Assembly (NCBI RefSeq): GCF_004138325.1
Contig: NZ_SBLB01000009.1
Coordinates: 1-64,000, forward strand
Origin: Spirosoma sordidisoli
Lineage (GTDB): Bacteria > Bacteroidota > Bacteroidia > Cytophagales > Spirosomataceae
Direction of reading: 5' to 3'
Length of the DNA: 64,000 bases
Part shown: positions 41,721 through 50,577 of the stretch, in pieces
How the letters are laid out: each line of letters begins with the position of its first letter
How positions within the stretch are numbered: position 1 is the first letter of the stretch
Program-made: the position numbers and the translations under genes
The notes under the pieces: model-generated
What the model was told of the DNA's origin: nothing
The model's database searches: none
The model's input: the letters and a program-made list of their open reading frames with translations, nothing else

Positions 41721-43817
41721 TTAATTGGATTTGCTTTTCGTCGTGGCCCAGTCCCAGCGCAGGCTGGCGTACCAGAGCCGCCCGGCGAGGGTGGGGATGA
41801 ATGACGGATCGGTATAGCCCGTCAGGTTATCGACCCCGACCTGCAGGGTGATCTTTTTAATGGTCTTGGCGGCTGTCAGGTGCCAGGTCGTGTATCCCTG
41901 GATATATTCGCTGGCTTCGTCCAGAATCAGGTTGCCATTCCGGTCGGCCAGGCCGTAGCGACTCCGGTAGATGCCCCGCAGCGAGGCAGAAACACCGGAT
42001 TTGGTCAGCTCATAGAAGAGCTTTACGTTGGCCATGTGCCGGGACCGGTTCAGCAGCCCGCCGTAGTCTGACAGGTTGACCCGTTCGGTAAGCAGGGTTT
42101 CCGGATTCCGGCGGAACACGTCCCCGTTTCGGATGCTCGACACCACGGCCTTGTCTTTGGCTTCGAGGAGCTGATACCCACTGCTGACCGTTAGCTGAGA
42201 GCCGCCCAGTTCGATTCGGTAGCTGCCATCCAGTTCGATGCCCTGGGTGTATACCCGGCTGAGGTTGGTATAGCTGAACACGTTTTGCCCGTTGGTTTTG
42301 CGGGCCACGACCTGGGTTTCGATCAGGTCGCGGATGTCGTTTCGGAAGAGATTTGCGCTGATCCGAACGGGGATGTCGTAGGCTTTGCGCAGGTCGAGCA
42401 CCGCCCCCAGGTTAACCGCCACTGAACTCTCTGCCCGGATGGCCCCAAATCGGCCCGGATCGATCAGGATTTCGGCAATCTGACCCTGTTGCTGCAACCG
42501 CGCGATACCCGCGCCCACCTCCTGAGTGCCAAACACGCTGTACCCCGCCACCGCATTGTCGAAGTTGAGATAGAGCTGGCGGAAATCGGGCGCCTTGAAC
42601 CCAACGCCTGCGCTAGCCCGTATGGCCAGGGTTTGATTAAGCTCATAACGGGCCGATAACTTAGGGCTGAACTGCGAGGCATACTGGCTGTGGGCGTCGA
42701 AGCGGCCTCCCGCAATGAACGTCAGTCGGGTCGACGGCTGCCACTCGAACTGAGCCAGTCCGTAGCGGGTGCTGAACTGCTGGCGGCCGGGATAGCGGGT
42801 GGCTTCCACGCCTTCGCCAATGTAGCCGGCTCCCAGCGTCAGGTAGTGCCGGTTTCGGAAGGTGCGCTCCGTGACAATCTCTACCCGGTCGAAGTTTTGC
42901 CGAAAATAGCTGTCGTCGTAGGGAGCCTGGGTATCCTGATAGGCCAGTTTTGTGGTGGTAGAGTAACCCGTGTGGTAATAGCGGTAGGTCAGCTTCCAGG
43001 TGTCCGTAAGCTGCTGGGTCAGTACCGGGTTTATGGAGTAGTCACGAACCCGGCCGGTGCCCGAGACTAGCCGCTGATCAACGGTGGCCAGCGAGTTGTC
43101 CTGCTGTTCCGTAAAGAATCGACCCGATATGCCCAGTTTCAGGCGGGGACCGAAGCTCGTGGTGAGCCGCCCGCTGGCGGTGTAGTTCAGAAAGGGAGAC
43201 ACGGTGGTGCCCGGCGTTTCGGGACTGAGGTCGTAGCCACCCGACTGGTACCGATTGCCGAACAGGTAAAGACCGGTTTTGCCGGAGCGCAGGGATACAT
43301 CGGTGGTCAGGTCGCTGGTCTGGTTAGCACCGTACCGACCCGAAAGGCTACCCCGCATTCCCTCCGCCGGATTGGCGGTGATGATGTTCACCACGCCGGC
43401 CAGGGCTTCGGAGCCGTACAGACTGGACGAAGGACCTTTAACTACTTCGATCTGTCGGATATTACCCACTGTTAACCGGCTCAGCTCGAGCGTACCGGCC
43501 GTACGGCCCACCAATGGCTCGCCATCCACCAGAATCAGGGTATAGTCCGGTCCGAACCCCTGCACCTGCAGCCCCTGCCCGTGGTCGTTGACAATAGCCA
43601 GGCCCGTCTGCTCCCGTAAAATATCGTTCAGCCGCAAACTCCCCGATTGCCGAATCTGCCGCTGGCCTATCAGGGTAACCGGCATCGGCAGCGAGCCAAC
43701 CTGCCGCTCGGTCCGGGTCGCCGTAACGACAACGGGGTCCAGCTGTTGGGTACGACTCGTGTCAACTACCGGGTCCGGTACCTGCTCAATGGCCAGAAGA
43801 AGTAGAATCGATAGCAT
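41721..43817 (-). CDS. hmuR: TonB-dependent heme receptor (HmuR-like)
   Basis: 698 aa, first gene of the heme operon. A short signal peptide (MLSILLLLAIEQVPDP) is followed directly by the TonB box and plug: LDPVVVTATRTERQVGSLPMPVTLIG, LRLNDILREQTGLAIV, QVQGFGPDYTLILVDGEP, IEVVKGPSSSLYGSEALAGVVNII. No carboxypeptidase-regulatory domain is present. The barrel contains YELNQTLAIRASAGVGFKAPDFRQLYLNF, the FRAP/NPNL-like region of heme receptors. Receptor identity as HmuR is drawn mainly from the operon. Ends in SLRWDWATTKSKSN, not the usual final Phe. Confidence 0.9.
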   Translation of the reverse strand: MLSILLLLAIEQVPDPVVDTSRTQQLDPVVVTATRTERQVGSLPMPVTLIGQRQIRQSGSLRLNDILREQTGLAIVNDHGQGLQVQGFGPDYTLILVDGEPLVGRTAGTLELSRLTVGNIRQIEVVKGPSSSLYGSEALAGVVNIITANPAEGMRGSLSGRYGANQTSDLTTDVSLRSGKTGLYLFGNRYQSGGYDLSPETPGTTVSPFLNYTASGRLTTSFGPRLKLGISGRFFTEQQDNSLATVDQRLVSGTGRVRDYSINPVLTQQLTDTWKLTYRYYHTGYSTTTKLAYQDTQAPYDDSYFRQNFDRVEIVTERTFRNRHYLTLGAGYIGEGVEATRYPGRQQFSTRYGLAQFEWQPSTRLTFIAGGRFDAHSQYASQFSPKLSARYELNQTLAIRASAGVGFKAPDFRQLYLNFDNAVAGYSVFGTQEVGAGIARLQQQGQIAEILIDPGRFGAIRAESSVAVNLGAVLDLRKAYDIPVRISANLFRNDIRDLIETQVVARKTNGQNVFSYTNLSRVYTQGIELDGSYRIELGGSQLTVSSGYQLLEAKDKAVVSSIRNGDVFRRNPETLLTERVNLSDYGGLLNRSRHMANVKLFYELTKSGVSASLRGIYRSRYGLADRNGNLILDEASEYIQGYTTWHLTAAKTIKKITLQVGVDNLTGYTDPSFIPTLAGRLWYASLRWDWATTKSKSN

Positions 43818-43894
43818 GGTGAATAGGTTGGCAGTGAGGTGGTTATACAGGTGAATCCAGCATTTGCCTGGATCATTACTGCAAAGGTTCGCTG

Positions 43895-43926
43895 CAAACG
43901 TATTCCTTATTTAAAATTAATCCAAA
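43895..43926 (-). promoter_or_regulatory. Promoter of the heme operon
   Basis: Minus strand TACGTTTG (43895-43902) fits TAnnTTTG, with TTTG (43923-43926) exactly 20 nt upstream: a textbook Bacteroidetes promoter. Expected RNA start is 70 nt before ATG 43817. The iron-type palindrome 43907-43929 covers the spacer and the -33 box. Confidence 0.75.
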
Positions 43927-43929
43927 TAA
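43907..43929. promoter_or_regulatory. Predicted iron-regulator palindrome overlapping the heme promoter
   Basis: Arms TTATTTAAAAT and AATCCAAATAA around a central T; 8 of 11 positions pair. It covers the -33 box and spacer, so a bound repressor would exclude RNA polymerase. Thirty-one bp (three turns) from the next palindrome. Confidence 0.55.
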
Positions 43930-43937
43930 AAACTGAG

Positions 43938-43960
43938 TTATTTAGAATTATTACAAACAA
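43938..43960. promoter_or_regulatory. Second iron-regulator palindrome in the heme promoter region
   Basis: Arms TTATTTAGAAT and ATTACAAACAA around a central T; 8 of 11 positions pair. The left arm is identical to the one at 30461-30471 before the siderophore receptor. Also lies 138 bp upstream of the divergent cytochrome gene. Confidence 0.6.
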
Positions 43961-44097
43961 TGTTCGAATTGGTATAGATACAAGTCGATAGTTTTCTGGT
44001 TTGAATGAATTAGCTAACGATTTTGGGATTGAACAGTAAAGAAGGTCGAATGCGAACTTGATACATAGATTGTAAATAGTGCGTAGTTACTTTTTCC

Positions 44098-47000
44098 ATG
44101 ACGACATTCAGACGAAACCGAATAGGAACGATTGCGGGGTGTGCAGGCATAGCGCTCACTCCATTACTGGTCTTGGTAGGCTTTAAAGAAAATCCGATCG
44201 GGTCAGCCATCAAACGCCTGACCCCCGAACAACTCACCACGCAGGCGAAAGCCATCGAAGCCCAGGTTTCGCCCGAGCTGGCCAGCGGTCTGACCCTGAA
44301 AATATGGGGGGTCGACTCACTGGTAGCAGACCCGATAGCCATCGATATGGATGACCAGGGCCGGCTGTATTACACCCGTACCAACCGCCAGAAAAACTCA
44401 GAATTCGACATTCGGGGGCACCAGGACTGGGAAATCGAATCGAACCGGCTGCAGAATGTAGCCGATCGGCAGGCGTTTCTGCGCCAGGTGCTGTCGCCCG
44501 CAAACAGCAAGAAAAACGAATGGCTGAAAGACCTCAACGGCGACGGCTCGCACGACTGGCGGGATCTGACCATCGAGCGTGAACATGTCTACCGGCTCGA
44601 AGACACTTCGGGCGACGGACTGGCTGATCTGTCGAAACGGGTCGTCAGTGATTTTCATGACGAAGTAACCGACGTTGCCGGTGGCGTGATGGCCGATGGC
44701 AACGATCTGTACGTAGCCGTAGCGCCGGACCTGTGGCGCATGAAAGACAAAAACGGCGACGGCATCATCGACGAGAAAAAATCCATTTCGCACGGCTACG
44801 GGGTCCACGTCGGCTTCAGTGGCCACGGGATGTCAAGCATCAAGATGGGCCCCGACGGGCGTATCTACTGGCAGATTGGGGATATCGGTTTCAACGGCAA
44901 AGGTCCCGACGGTAAAAAGTGGGAGCATCCTAACAGTGGCGTCATTGTCCGGTCGAATCCGGATGGGAGTGACTTCGAGGTGTTTGCCTACGGCGTTCGC
45001 AACACCCACGAATTCGTTTTCGACCAATTCGGTAACCTGATCAGCGAAGACAACGACGGCGATCACCCCGGCGAACGCGAACGGCTCGTATACATCGTCA
45101 ACGGCTCCGATACCGGCTGGCGCAGCAACTGGCAGTACGGTAAATACCGCGACCCGAACAACAATACCTACAAAGTCTGGATGGACGAGGGTATGTACAA
45201 ACCCCGTTTCGACGGTCAGGCCGCTTATTTTACGCCGACCATCGCCAACTTTGTCAGCGGGCCAACGGGTATGCTGTTCAACCCGGGTACGGCGCTGAGT
45301 CCGGCCTATAAGAACAAGTTTTTCATTGGCGAGTTTGTGGGTAGCCCGGCCCGGTCGGGTATTCATATGTTTAGCCTGAAGCCCAAAGGAGCCTCTTTCG
45401 AGCTGGGTGAACATAAAAAGATACTGGGCAATGTGCTGGCCACCGGGATCGATTTCGGTCCCGACGGAGCCATGTACGTAGCCGACTGGATCAACGGCTG
45501 GGACTCCAAAGACTACGGTCGGATCTGGAAACTCGACGATAAAGATGGGGCCGGCTCGGCCGAACGGCTGCTGACCAAAAAGCTGCTGGCCGAGAACTTC
45601 GCCCGCGTGTCCGAAACCCAACTGGGCGATTACCTCAGGAATCCCGACATGCGCGTGCGCCAGAAAGCTCAGTTCGAGCTGGTGAAGCGCGGGGCTAAAG
45701 GCGCTCCGGTGCTCAGCGCAGCCATCCGGCAAACTACCGATCAGCTGGCCCGCATTCACGGCATATGGGGTATCGGCCAGCTGGCCCGGCAGGATAAGAA
45801 ATACGCCCAGCAGCTGGTGCCCCTGCTGACGGATAAAGACCCTGAAATCAAAGCACAGGCCGCCAAATGGCTGGGCGATGGTCGCCATGCCGAAGCCGCC
45901 CCGTCGCTGTTGCCGTTGCTAAGCGATCCGAGCGAACGGGTGGAGTTCTTTGCGGCCGAGGCCCTCGGTCGGATGGCCTATGAACCCGCTATTCAGCCGA
46001 TCATTGCCATGCTGGCGGCCAACAACGACAAAGACGCGTACCTGCGTCATGCGGGTAGTCTGGCGCTGGCCCGGATCGGCAAGGCAGAGCCGGTCGTAGC
46101 GCTGGCTAAGCACCCGTCGCGGGGGGTACGAATTGCGGCTGTGGTGGCCCTTCGGCGGTTGAGCCATCCCGGCATTGCCAATTTTCTGGCCGACGATGAT
46201 GAGTTTATCGTTACCGAAGCCGCCCGGGGTATCAACGACGACCTGTCTATTCCGGGTGCACTACCTGCCCTGGGCAATCTGTTGACCACGACCCGTTTCA
46301 CGAATGAGCCACTGCTTCGTCGGGCTATCAGTGCCAACCTGCGGGTAGGAACGCCAGCGGCCATGCAGCAGCTGATCAGCTTTGCCAGCCGGGAAGGAGC
46401 CCCCGTTGCGATGCGGGCCGATGCCCTCGATGCGCTCAGTACCTGGTCAAAGCCGTCGGTGCTGGACCGCGTCGACGGGCGGTATCGGGGTCCGGCCGTA
46501 CGGGACGCCAACCTGGTAAAGACCAAATCGGCAGCTACCTACACCCAGCTGCTGACCCATTCGGATCAGAATTTACGGCTCAGCGCGGTGCGGGGCATCC
46601 AGAAGCTGGGTCTGGCCCAGGCGTCGGATAACCTGCTGGACCGGCTCAAAACTGATGCTTCGGCCACGATTCGGGTCGAAGCGCTGCGGGCGCTGGCGGG
46701 GCTAAACAGCCCTAAAATTGGCAGTGCCATTGAGCTGGGTCTGGCCGATAAAGACAAACAGGTACGGGTGGCCGCGCTGGATCTGGTTGGAAAAACCACC
46801 ATGGCAAAGGACCGCATCACCAGCCTGTTGACCGACGTAATCAACAATCAACCCGTCGAAGAGAAGCAGGCGGCTCTGCTGACGCTGGGCAAACTGCCCG
46901 TTGCCAACACGCAGACTGTGTTTAATCAACTGCTGACCAAACTGGAGGGTGGAACGCTCTCGCCCGAAATCAGCCTGGAACTGGAAGAAGCCATTGCCAG

Positions 47001-47520
47001 CACCCGATCGCCGGTACTGGCCAGCCGTTACAAAACCATCACCGGCCGTTTGTCGGCGGATGCGGTCATGGCGTCGTACAAGGGCAGTTTGCTGGGGGGT
47101 GAACCCGATAAAGGACGCCGGATCTTCATGCGGCACCAGACGGCACAGTGCATCCGGTGCCATGCCTACGATGACCTGGGTGGTAATGCCGGTCCGCGTC
47201 TGAACGGGGTAGCCCGGCGGCTGACCCGCGAACAACTGCTCGAAGCCGTAATCAACCCCAGCGCGCGGCTGGCTCCCGGTTTTGGCACGACCACGCTCGC
47301 GCTGAAAGACGGCAAGACGATCAGCGGTATCATTCAGGGCGAAACGGCCACCGAACTGACCATCAAGGCCGGTGATCAGCCCGATGCCGTGATCAGTAAA
47401 AGCCAGATAGTGACCCGCACCGATTCGCCGTCGAGTATGCCGGACATGAAGTACCTGCTCACCAAACGCGAGATTCGGGACGTGGTCAGTTTTCTGGCTA
47501 CGTTACAGGACGACAAGTAG
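44098..47520 (+). CDS. PVC-type glucose dehydrogenase-like/HEAT-repeat/cytochrome c protein
   Basis: 1140 aa, exported: hydrophobic N-terminal segment at about 12-25. Region 60-480 is a six-bladed propeller as in PQQ sugar dehydrogenases and 'membrane-bound dehydrogenase' proteins (DUF7133-like), with Asp-rich calcium loops DLNGDGSHDW, DTSGDGLADL and DKNGDGIIDE. Region about 510-960 is a HEAT-repeat solenoid. The C-terminal domain binds heme: CIRCH at 1018-1022, with a Met in SSMPDMKYLL as probable axial ligand, and GPRLNGVARRLTREQLLEAVI. Substrate unknown; possibly a sugar or alcohol oxidised in the periplasm. Divergent from the heme operon. Confidence 0.88.
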   Translation: MTTFRRNRIGTIAGCAGIALTPLLVLVGFKENPIGSAIKRLTPEQLTTQAKAIEAQVSPELASGLTLKIWGVDSLVADPIAIDMDDQGRLYYTRTNRQKNSEFDIRGHQDWEIESNRLQNVADRQAFLRQVLSPANSKKNEWLKDLNGDGSHDWRDLTIEREHVYRLEDTSGDGLADLSKRVVSDFHDEVTDVAGGVMADGNDLYVAVAPDLWRMKDKNGDGIIDEKKSISHGYGVHVGFSGHGMSSIKMGPDGRIYWQIGDIGFNGKGPDGKKWEHPNSGVIVRSNPDGSDFEVFAYGVRNTHEFVFDQFGNLISEDNDGDHPGERERLVYIVNGSDTGWRSNWQYGKYRDPNNNTYKVWMDEGMYKPRFDGQAAYFTPTIANFVSGPTGMLFNPGTALSPAYKNKFFIGEFVGSPARSGIHMFSLKPKGASFELGEHKKILGNVLATGIDFGPDGAMYVADWINGWDSKDYGRIWKLDDKDGAGSAERLLTKKLLAENFARVSETQLGDYLRNPDMRVRQKAQFELVKRGAKGAPVLSAAIRQTTDQLARIHGIWGIGQLARQDKKYAQQLVPLLTDKDPEIKAQAAKWLGDGRHAEAAPSLLPLLSDPSERVEFFAAEALGRMAYEPAIQPIIAMLAANNDKDAYLRHAGSLALARIGKAEPVVALAKHPSRGVRIAAVVALRRLSHPGIANFLADDDEFIVTEAARGINDDLSIPGALPALGNLLTTTRFTNEPLLRRAISANLRVGTPAAMQQLISFASREGAPVAMRADALDALSTWSKPSVLDRVDGRYRGPAVRDANLVKTKSAATYTQLLTHSDQNLRLSAVRGIQKLGLAQASDNLLDRLKTDASATIRVEALRALAGLNSPKIGSAIELGLADKDKQVRVAALDLVGKTTMAKDRITSLLTDVINNQPVEEKQAALLTLGKLPVANTQTVFNQLLTKLEGGTLSPEISLELEEAIASTRSPVLASRYKTITGRLSADAVMASYKGSLLGGEPDKGRRIFMRHQTAQCIRCHAYDDLGGNAGPRLNGVARRLTREQLLEAVINPSARLAPGFGTTTLALKDGKTISGIIQGETATELTIKAGDQPDAVISKSQIVTRTDSPSSMPDMKYLLTKREIRDVVSFLATLQDDK

Positions 47521-47528
47521 GGGGTGGG

Positions 47529-47963
47529 TTAGTCTTCCTCGGTAAACCGGTTGGGGTGCAGGCAGTTAGACCAGTAATCCACGATAGCCTGTAGCTGGGA
47601 ACGCATGGCCTGCTGACTCTGCTGCTTTTCAAAAAATCCCTGTATGGTTAGCTCATAGGCTTCTTCGACCAGGTGTTTGTAAACTGGATGGGTAAAGAAA
47701 ATGAACGGAATCGCGCGTTTGCGCAAGGCTGAATCCTCTTCGATCAGCTGGCGCAGCTCGATTCCGCTCATTTCCTGCAGGCTGACTTCTGAGATGATCA
47801 AAAAGGGCCGGTCTTTGGTTGTTTTCAGGTAGTCGAGCGCGCGTTGGGCACTGCTGAAAAAAATGACCGGACTCAGCGGGGCAATTTCGTTGAGAATAGG
47901 GGTTAAAAGCACTTCGTCATCTGTATCGTCGTCAATACAGATGATAGGACCGTTTACTTCCAT
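47529..47963 (-). CDS. Single-domain receiver protein with Glu at the phosphoacceptor site
   Basis: 144 aa, a stand-alone REC domain without output domain. Acidic pocket DDD (11-13) is present, also Thr91 (FIFFTHP) and Lys113 (GFFEKQ). The segment that normally reads LLDxNLPxMxG reads ISEVSLQEMSG, so the phosphorylated Asp is replaced by Glu59. Glu mimics phospho-Asp in several receivers, so a constantly active or phosphorylation-independent form is plausible. No partner kinase is next to it. It converges with the cytochrome gene, 8 bp apart. Confidence 0.85.
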   Translation of the reverse strand: MEVNGPIICIDDDTDDEVLLTPILNEIAPLSPVIFFSSAQRALDYLKTTKDRPFLIISEVSLQEMSGIELRQLIEEDSALRKRAIPFIFFTHPVYKHLVEEAYELTIQGFFEKQQSQQAMRSQLQAIVDYWSNCLHPNRFTEED

Positions 47964-48255
47964 ACGTTTTCAATTCTTCGTTGTGCATACAGAACCCAAT
48001 GCGTTCAGAATTGATAGGGAAATGGCCAATTATCTACTAAGTGGCAGACTGCCTGTGCGTGCTTTGCTGCCGGAAGCATAACGTCGCCCGTATTCGTCCG
48101 GGTCTGGCTCAGAAGGGCCCCTATTTGGCTGTATGTGACGAATAATGGCCCAGCCCTGCCATCCCGGCTTCCCCGTTGGGAAAACAAGGCTGGGCTAACT
48201 ATAGGTGGTCAACTACGGTATAACCCACAGGAAGCCAGGGTCTAATGGCAGTAGT

Positions 48256-49233
48256 TCAGGGTTTTCTCCAGAGCACATCCGTAAACCGCTGCTGGCTATC
48301 TATGTACGTCTGTATCGGCTCGAAACCCGCTTCACGACCCAGTTCAGCAATCTGCGTCTGGGTGTATTTCTGTGAGATTTCCATGTAGATCGGCTCGTCT
48401 TTTTCAAATTGGAAACGTGTGCCGTCGTCCAGGCGGATGTCGTGCCGGCGGGTGCTGACCAGATAGCTCTTACAGGCTCCGGTTACGGGGTCATACACGG
48501 GAAAATGAACAAAATCAGCCGGGTCGAACGTACCCCCTAGTTCCTCATTGATCCGGTGCAGCAGGTTCAGGTTAAACGCGCGGGTCAGTCCGCCCCTGTC
48601 ATTATAAGCATTCAGTATGGTCTGTGGGTCCTTTCGCAGATCGAATCCCATCAGCGCGTAATCACCCGGTTTCAGGTAGCTGTTTAGTTCCTTGCAGAAC
48701 CCGATGGCTTCGGTTGGCAGGAGGTTCCCGATGGTTCCTCCCAGAAACAACACCAGTTTGGGGGTTGGTCCGTTGTTCTTCAGTTGGGCCAGCATCGGGA
48801 AATATTCACCCGCGAGGCCGTCGACCGCCAGACCCGGGAGCTGTGCCGGTAATGTTTGCGTAAGTTGCTCAACCATGCTGGCCGAAATATCGATCGGCAC
48901 GTAGCGATTGCTAAATGTCAGGTCCATGGCGGCCCGCAGCAGGTACGTGGTCTTTGAGGCATCGCCCGCTCCCAGTTCAACGATATCGAACGTGGGGTGC
49001 AGAGCGGTACAGGCCCGTAGAATATCCCTGCTGTTGTCCCGTAAAATTTCTTCTTCGGCCCGGGTTAGGTAATACTCCGGGCAGCGCATGATCTGCTGAA
49101 ACAAGGCATCGCCCCTGGCATCATAAAAGTATTTCGACAGCAGGAATTTCGGGCTGGCGGATAAACCGCGGATGACATCCCGACGAAAGGCGCTGTCAAC
49201 TTGAGTAAGCTGCATACCAGTAGAATCTGTCAT
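48256..49233 (-). CDS. egtD: L-histidine N-alpha-methyltransferase EgtD
   Basis: 325 aa SAM-dependent enzyme that trimethylates histidine to hercynine, first step of ergothioneine synthesis. Family features: SKYFYDARGDALFQQI (33-48), PEYYLTRAE (52-60), SAM motif VELGAGDASKTTYLL (85-99), FLGGTIGNLLP and LMGFDLRKD. Length about 320 as expected. Its start overlaps the EgtB stop by 4 bp (ATGA), so the genes form one operon. Confidence 0.95.
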   Translation of the reverse strand: MTDSTGMQLTQVDSAFRRDVIRGLSASPKFLLSKYFYDARGDALFQQIMRCPEYYLTRAEEEILRDNSRDILRACTALHPTFDIVELGAGDASKTTYLLRAAMDLTFSNRYVPIDISASMVEQLTQTLPAQLPGLAVDGLAGEYFPMLAQLKNNGPTPKLVLFLGGTIGNLLPTEAIGFCKELNSYLKPGDYALMGFDLRKDPQTILNAYNDRGGLTRAFNLNLLHRINEELGGTFDPADFVHFPVYDPVTGACKSYLVSTRRHDIRLDDGTRFQFEKDEPIYMEISQKYTQTQIAELGREAGFEPIQTYIDSQQRFTDVLWRKP

Positions 49234-50393
49234 ATGGATCTGGCCAGGCGGATACCTGTGAACTGCCAGCGTAAAGGAGGGTGAAAAAAATTACGGTAGG
49301 TGGGCCGGCTGTGACCGGGGGTGGTTGCTTCTGAAGCCCCCCGAAGCACCATCTGACTGACCATGAACTTGCCGTTATATTCGCCAATGGCCCCTTCTGC
49401 CTTCGTAAAGCCGGGGTAAGGCAGGTAAGCGCTTTCGGTCCATTCCCAGCGCGGGCCCCACTGAAACAGGCGTTGAGCCACTTCCCATTCGGCCTCGGTG
49501 GGCAGGCGCAACCCGCGCCACTGCGCATACGCCCAGGCTTCGTAATAGCTGACGTGACAGACGGGCTGGTGGGGCGGCAGCGGCACAAGCCCCTCCGGAC
49601 TGTAGTGGTACCAGCTACCATCGATCCAGTGCCAGTAGAGGGGGGCCTTGATCGGCTTGCTTTTAACCCATTCCCAGCCTTCTGCGTGCCAGAACCGAAA
49701 GTCCGAATAGCCGCCCGCTTCGATGAACGCCAGATAATCGGCATTGCTGACCAGCTGAGACTGAACCTGATAGGCGGCCAGATACACCTTATGCCGGTTC
49801 AGTTCATTGTCGAAGCAGAACTCACCGCCCTGGGCACCCATCTCGTAAACGCCCTCCGGCAAGGAGATCCAGTCCGGCTGCTGGCAGTCTGGGACGTCCG
49901 GTTTTGGGTACGAGGTGCTGTAGCCCGGCATGAGCGGGTTATGACCCAGGATGTATTTGATGTCGGTGATCAGCAGTTCCTGGTGCTGTTCTTCGTGGTT
50001 GATGCCCAGTTCAATAGTTGCCCGCAGCGAGTCGGATAAAGGAGCCGGTTGGGTTAGAAAGGCCTGCATGGCCCTGTCGACATGGGCCCGGTACGCCATC
50101 ACGTCAGCCACTGACGGACGGCTCAGGTTGCCCCGGTCGGTTCGGACCACCCGGGCCCCCACCGACTCGTAATAGCTGTTGAATACGTACGGATAACTGG
50201 GGTCAAATACCTTGTAATCAGCGGCAAAGGGGATAAGAATAAATGTTTCAAAGAACCAGGTCGTATGCCCCAGATGCCATTTGGGCGGACTCACATCGAC
50301 TATGGGTTGTACAACATGATCTTCGGGTTGCAGACCCTGACAAATGGCTTCGCTTCGGGCCCTCAACTGGCTGTATCGTTCGGACAGGTGCAT
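49230..50393 (-). CDS. egtB: Ergothioneine biosynthesis sulfoxide synthase EgtB
   Basis: 387 aa non-heme iron enzyme that joins hercynine with a thiol using oxygen. N-terminal DinB domain supplies iron ligands His43 (HLGHTTWFFE), His133 and His137 (NHEEQHQELL). The C-terminal formylglycine-generating-like domain has CHVSYYEAWAYAQWRGLRLPTEAEWE and ends FTGIRLARSI. No EgtA or EgtC genes lie near, which suits the EgtB type that uses cysteine directly. A lyase (EgtE) is also missing here and may be elsewhere. A hairpin lies 28 bp upstream. Confidence 0.94.
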   Translation of the reverse strand: MHLSERYSQLRARSEAICQGLQPEDHVVQPIVDVSPPKWHLGHTTWFFETFILIPFAADYKVFDPSYPYVFNSYYESVGARVVRTDRGNLSRPSVADVMAYRAHVDRAMQAFLTQPAPLSDSLRATIELGINHEEQHQELLITDIKYILGHNPLMPGYSTSYPKPDVPDCQQPDWISLPEGVYEMGAQGGEFCFDNELNRHKVYLAAYQVQSQLVSNADYLAFIEAGGYSDFRFWHAEGWEWVKSKPIKAPLYWHWIDGSWYHYSPEGLVPLPPHQPVCHVSYYEAWAYAQWRGLRLPTEAEWEVAQRLFQWGPRWEWTESAYLPYPGFTKAEGAIGEYNGKFMVSQMVLRGASEATTPGHSRPTYRNFFHPPLRWQFTGIRLARSI

Positions 50394-50420
50394 GCGGGAA
50401 AATTCAACGTTTCATACATA

Positions 50421-50439
50421 ACCCGCTTTGGGAGCGGGT
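50421..50439 (-). other. Small hairpin upstream of egtB
   Basis: ACCCGCT (50421-50427) and AGCGGGT (50433-50439) pair perfectly with loop TTGGG; lies 28 bp before the egtB start. It could be part of a leader structure or a regulator site. No exact TAnnTTTG was found near. Confidence 0.35.
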
Positions 50440-50577
50440 GGTGCCCAAAAAACGCATTTCCCCGATCGTGAAAAGACGCTATAGCTCGCCATCACTGGTC
50501 TGTTCTGTAGTAAATCAGATGATTAGATACGGTTTGCCCTGACCTACAGCATCGGGTTAAACGTGCCTGATTCGGGT

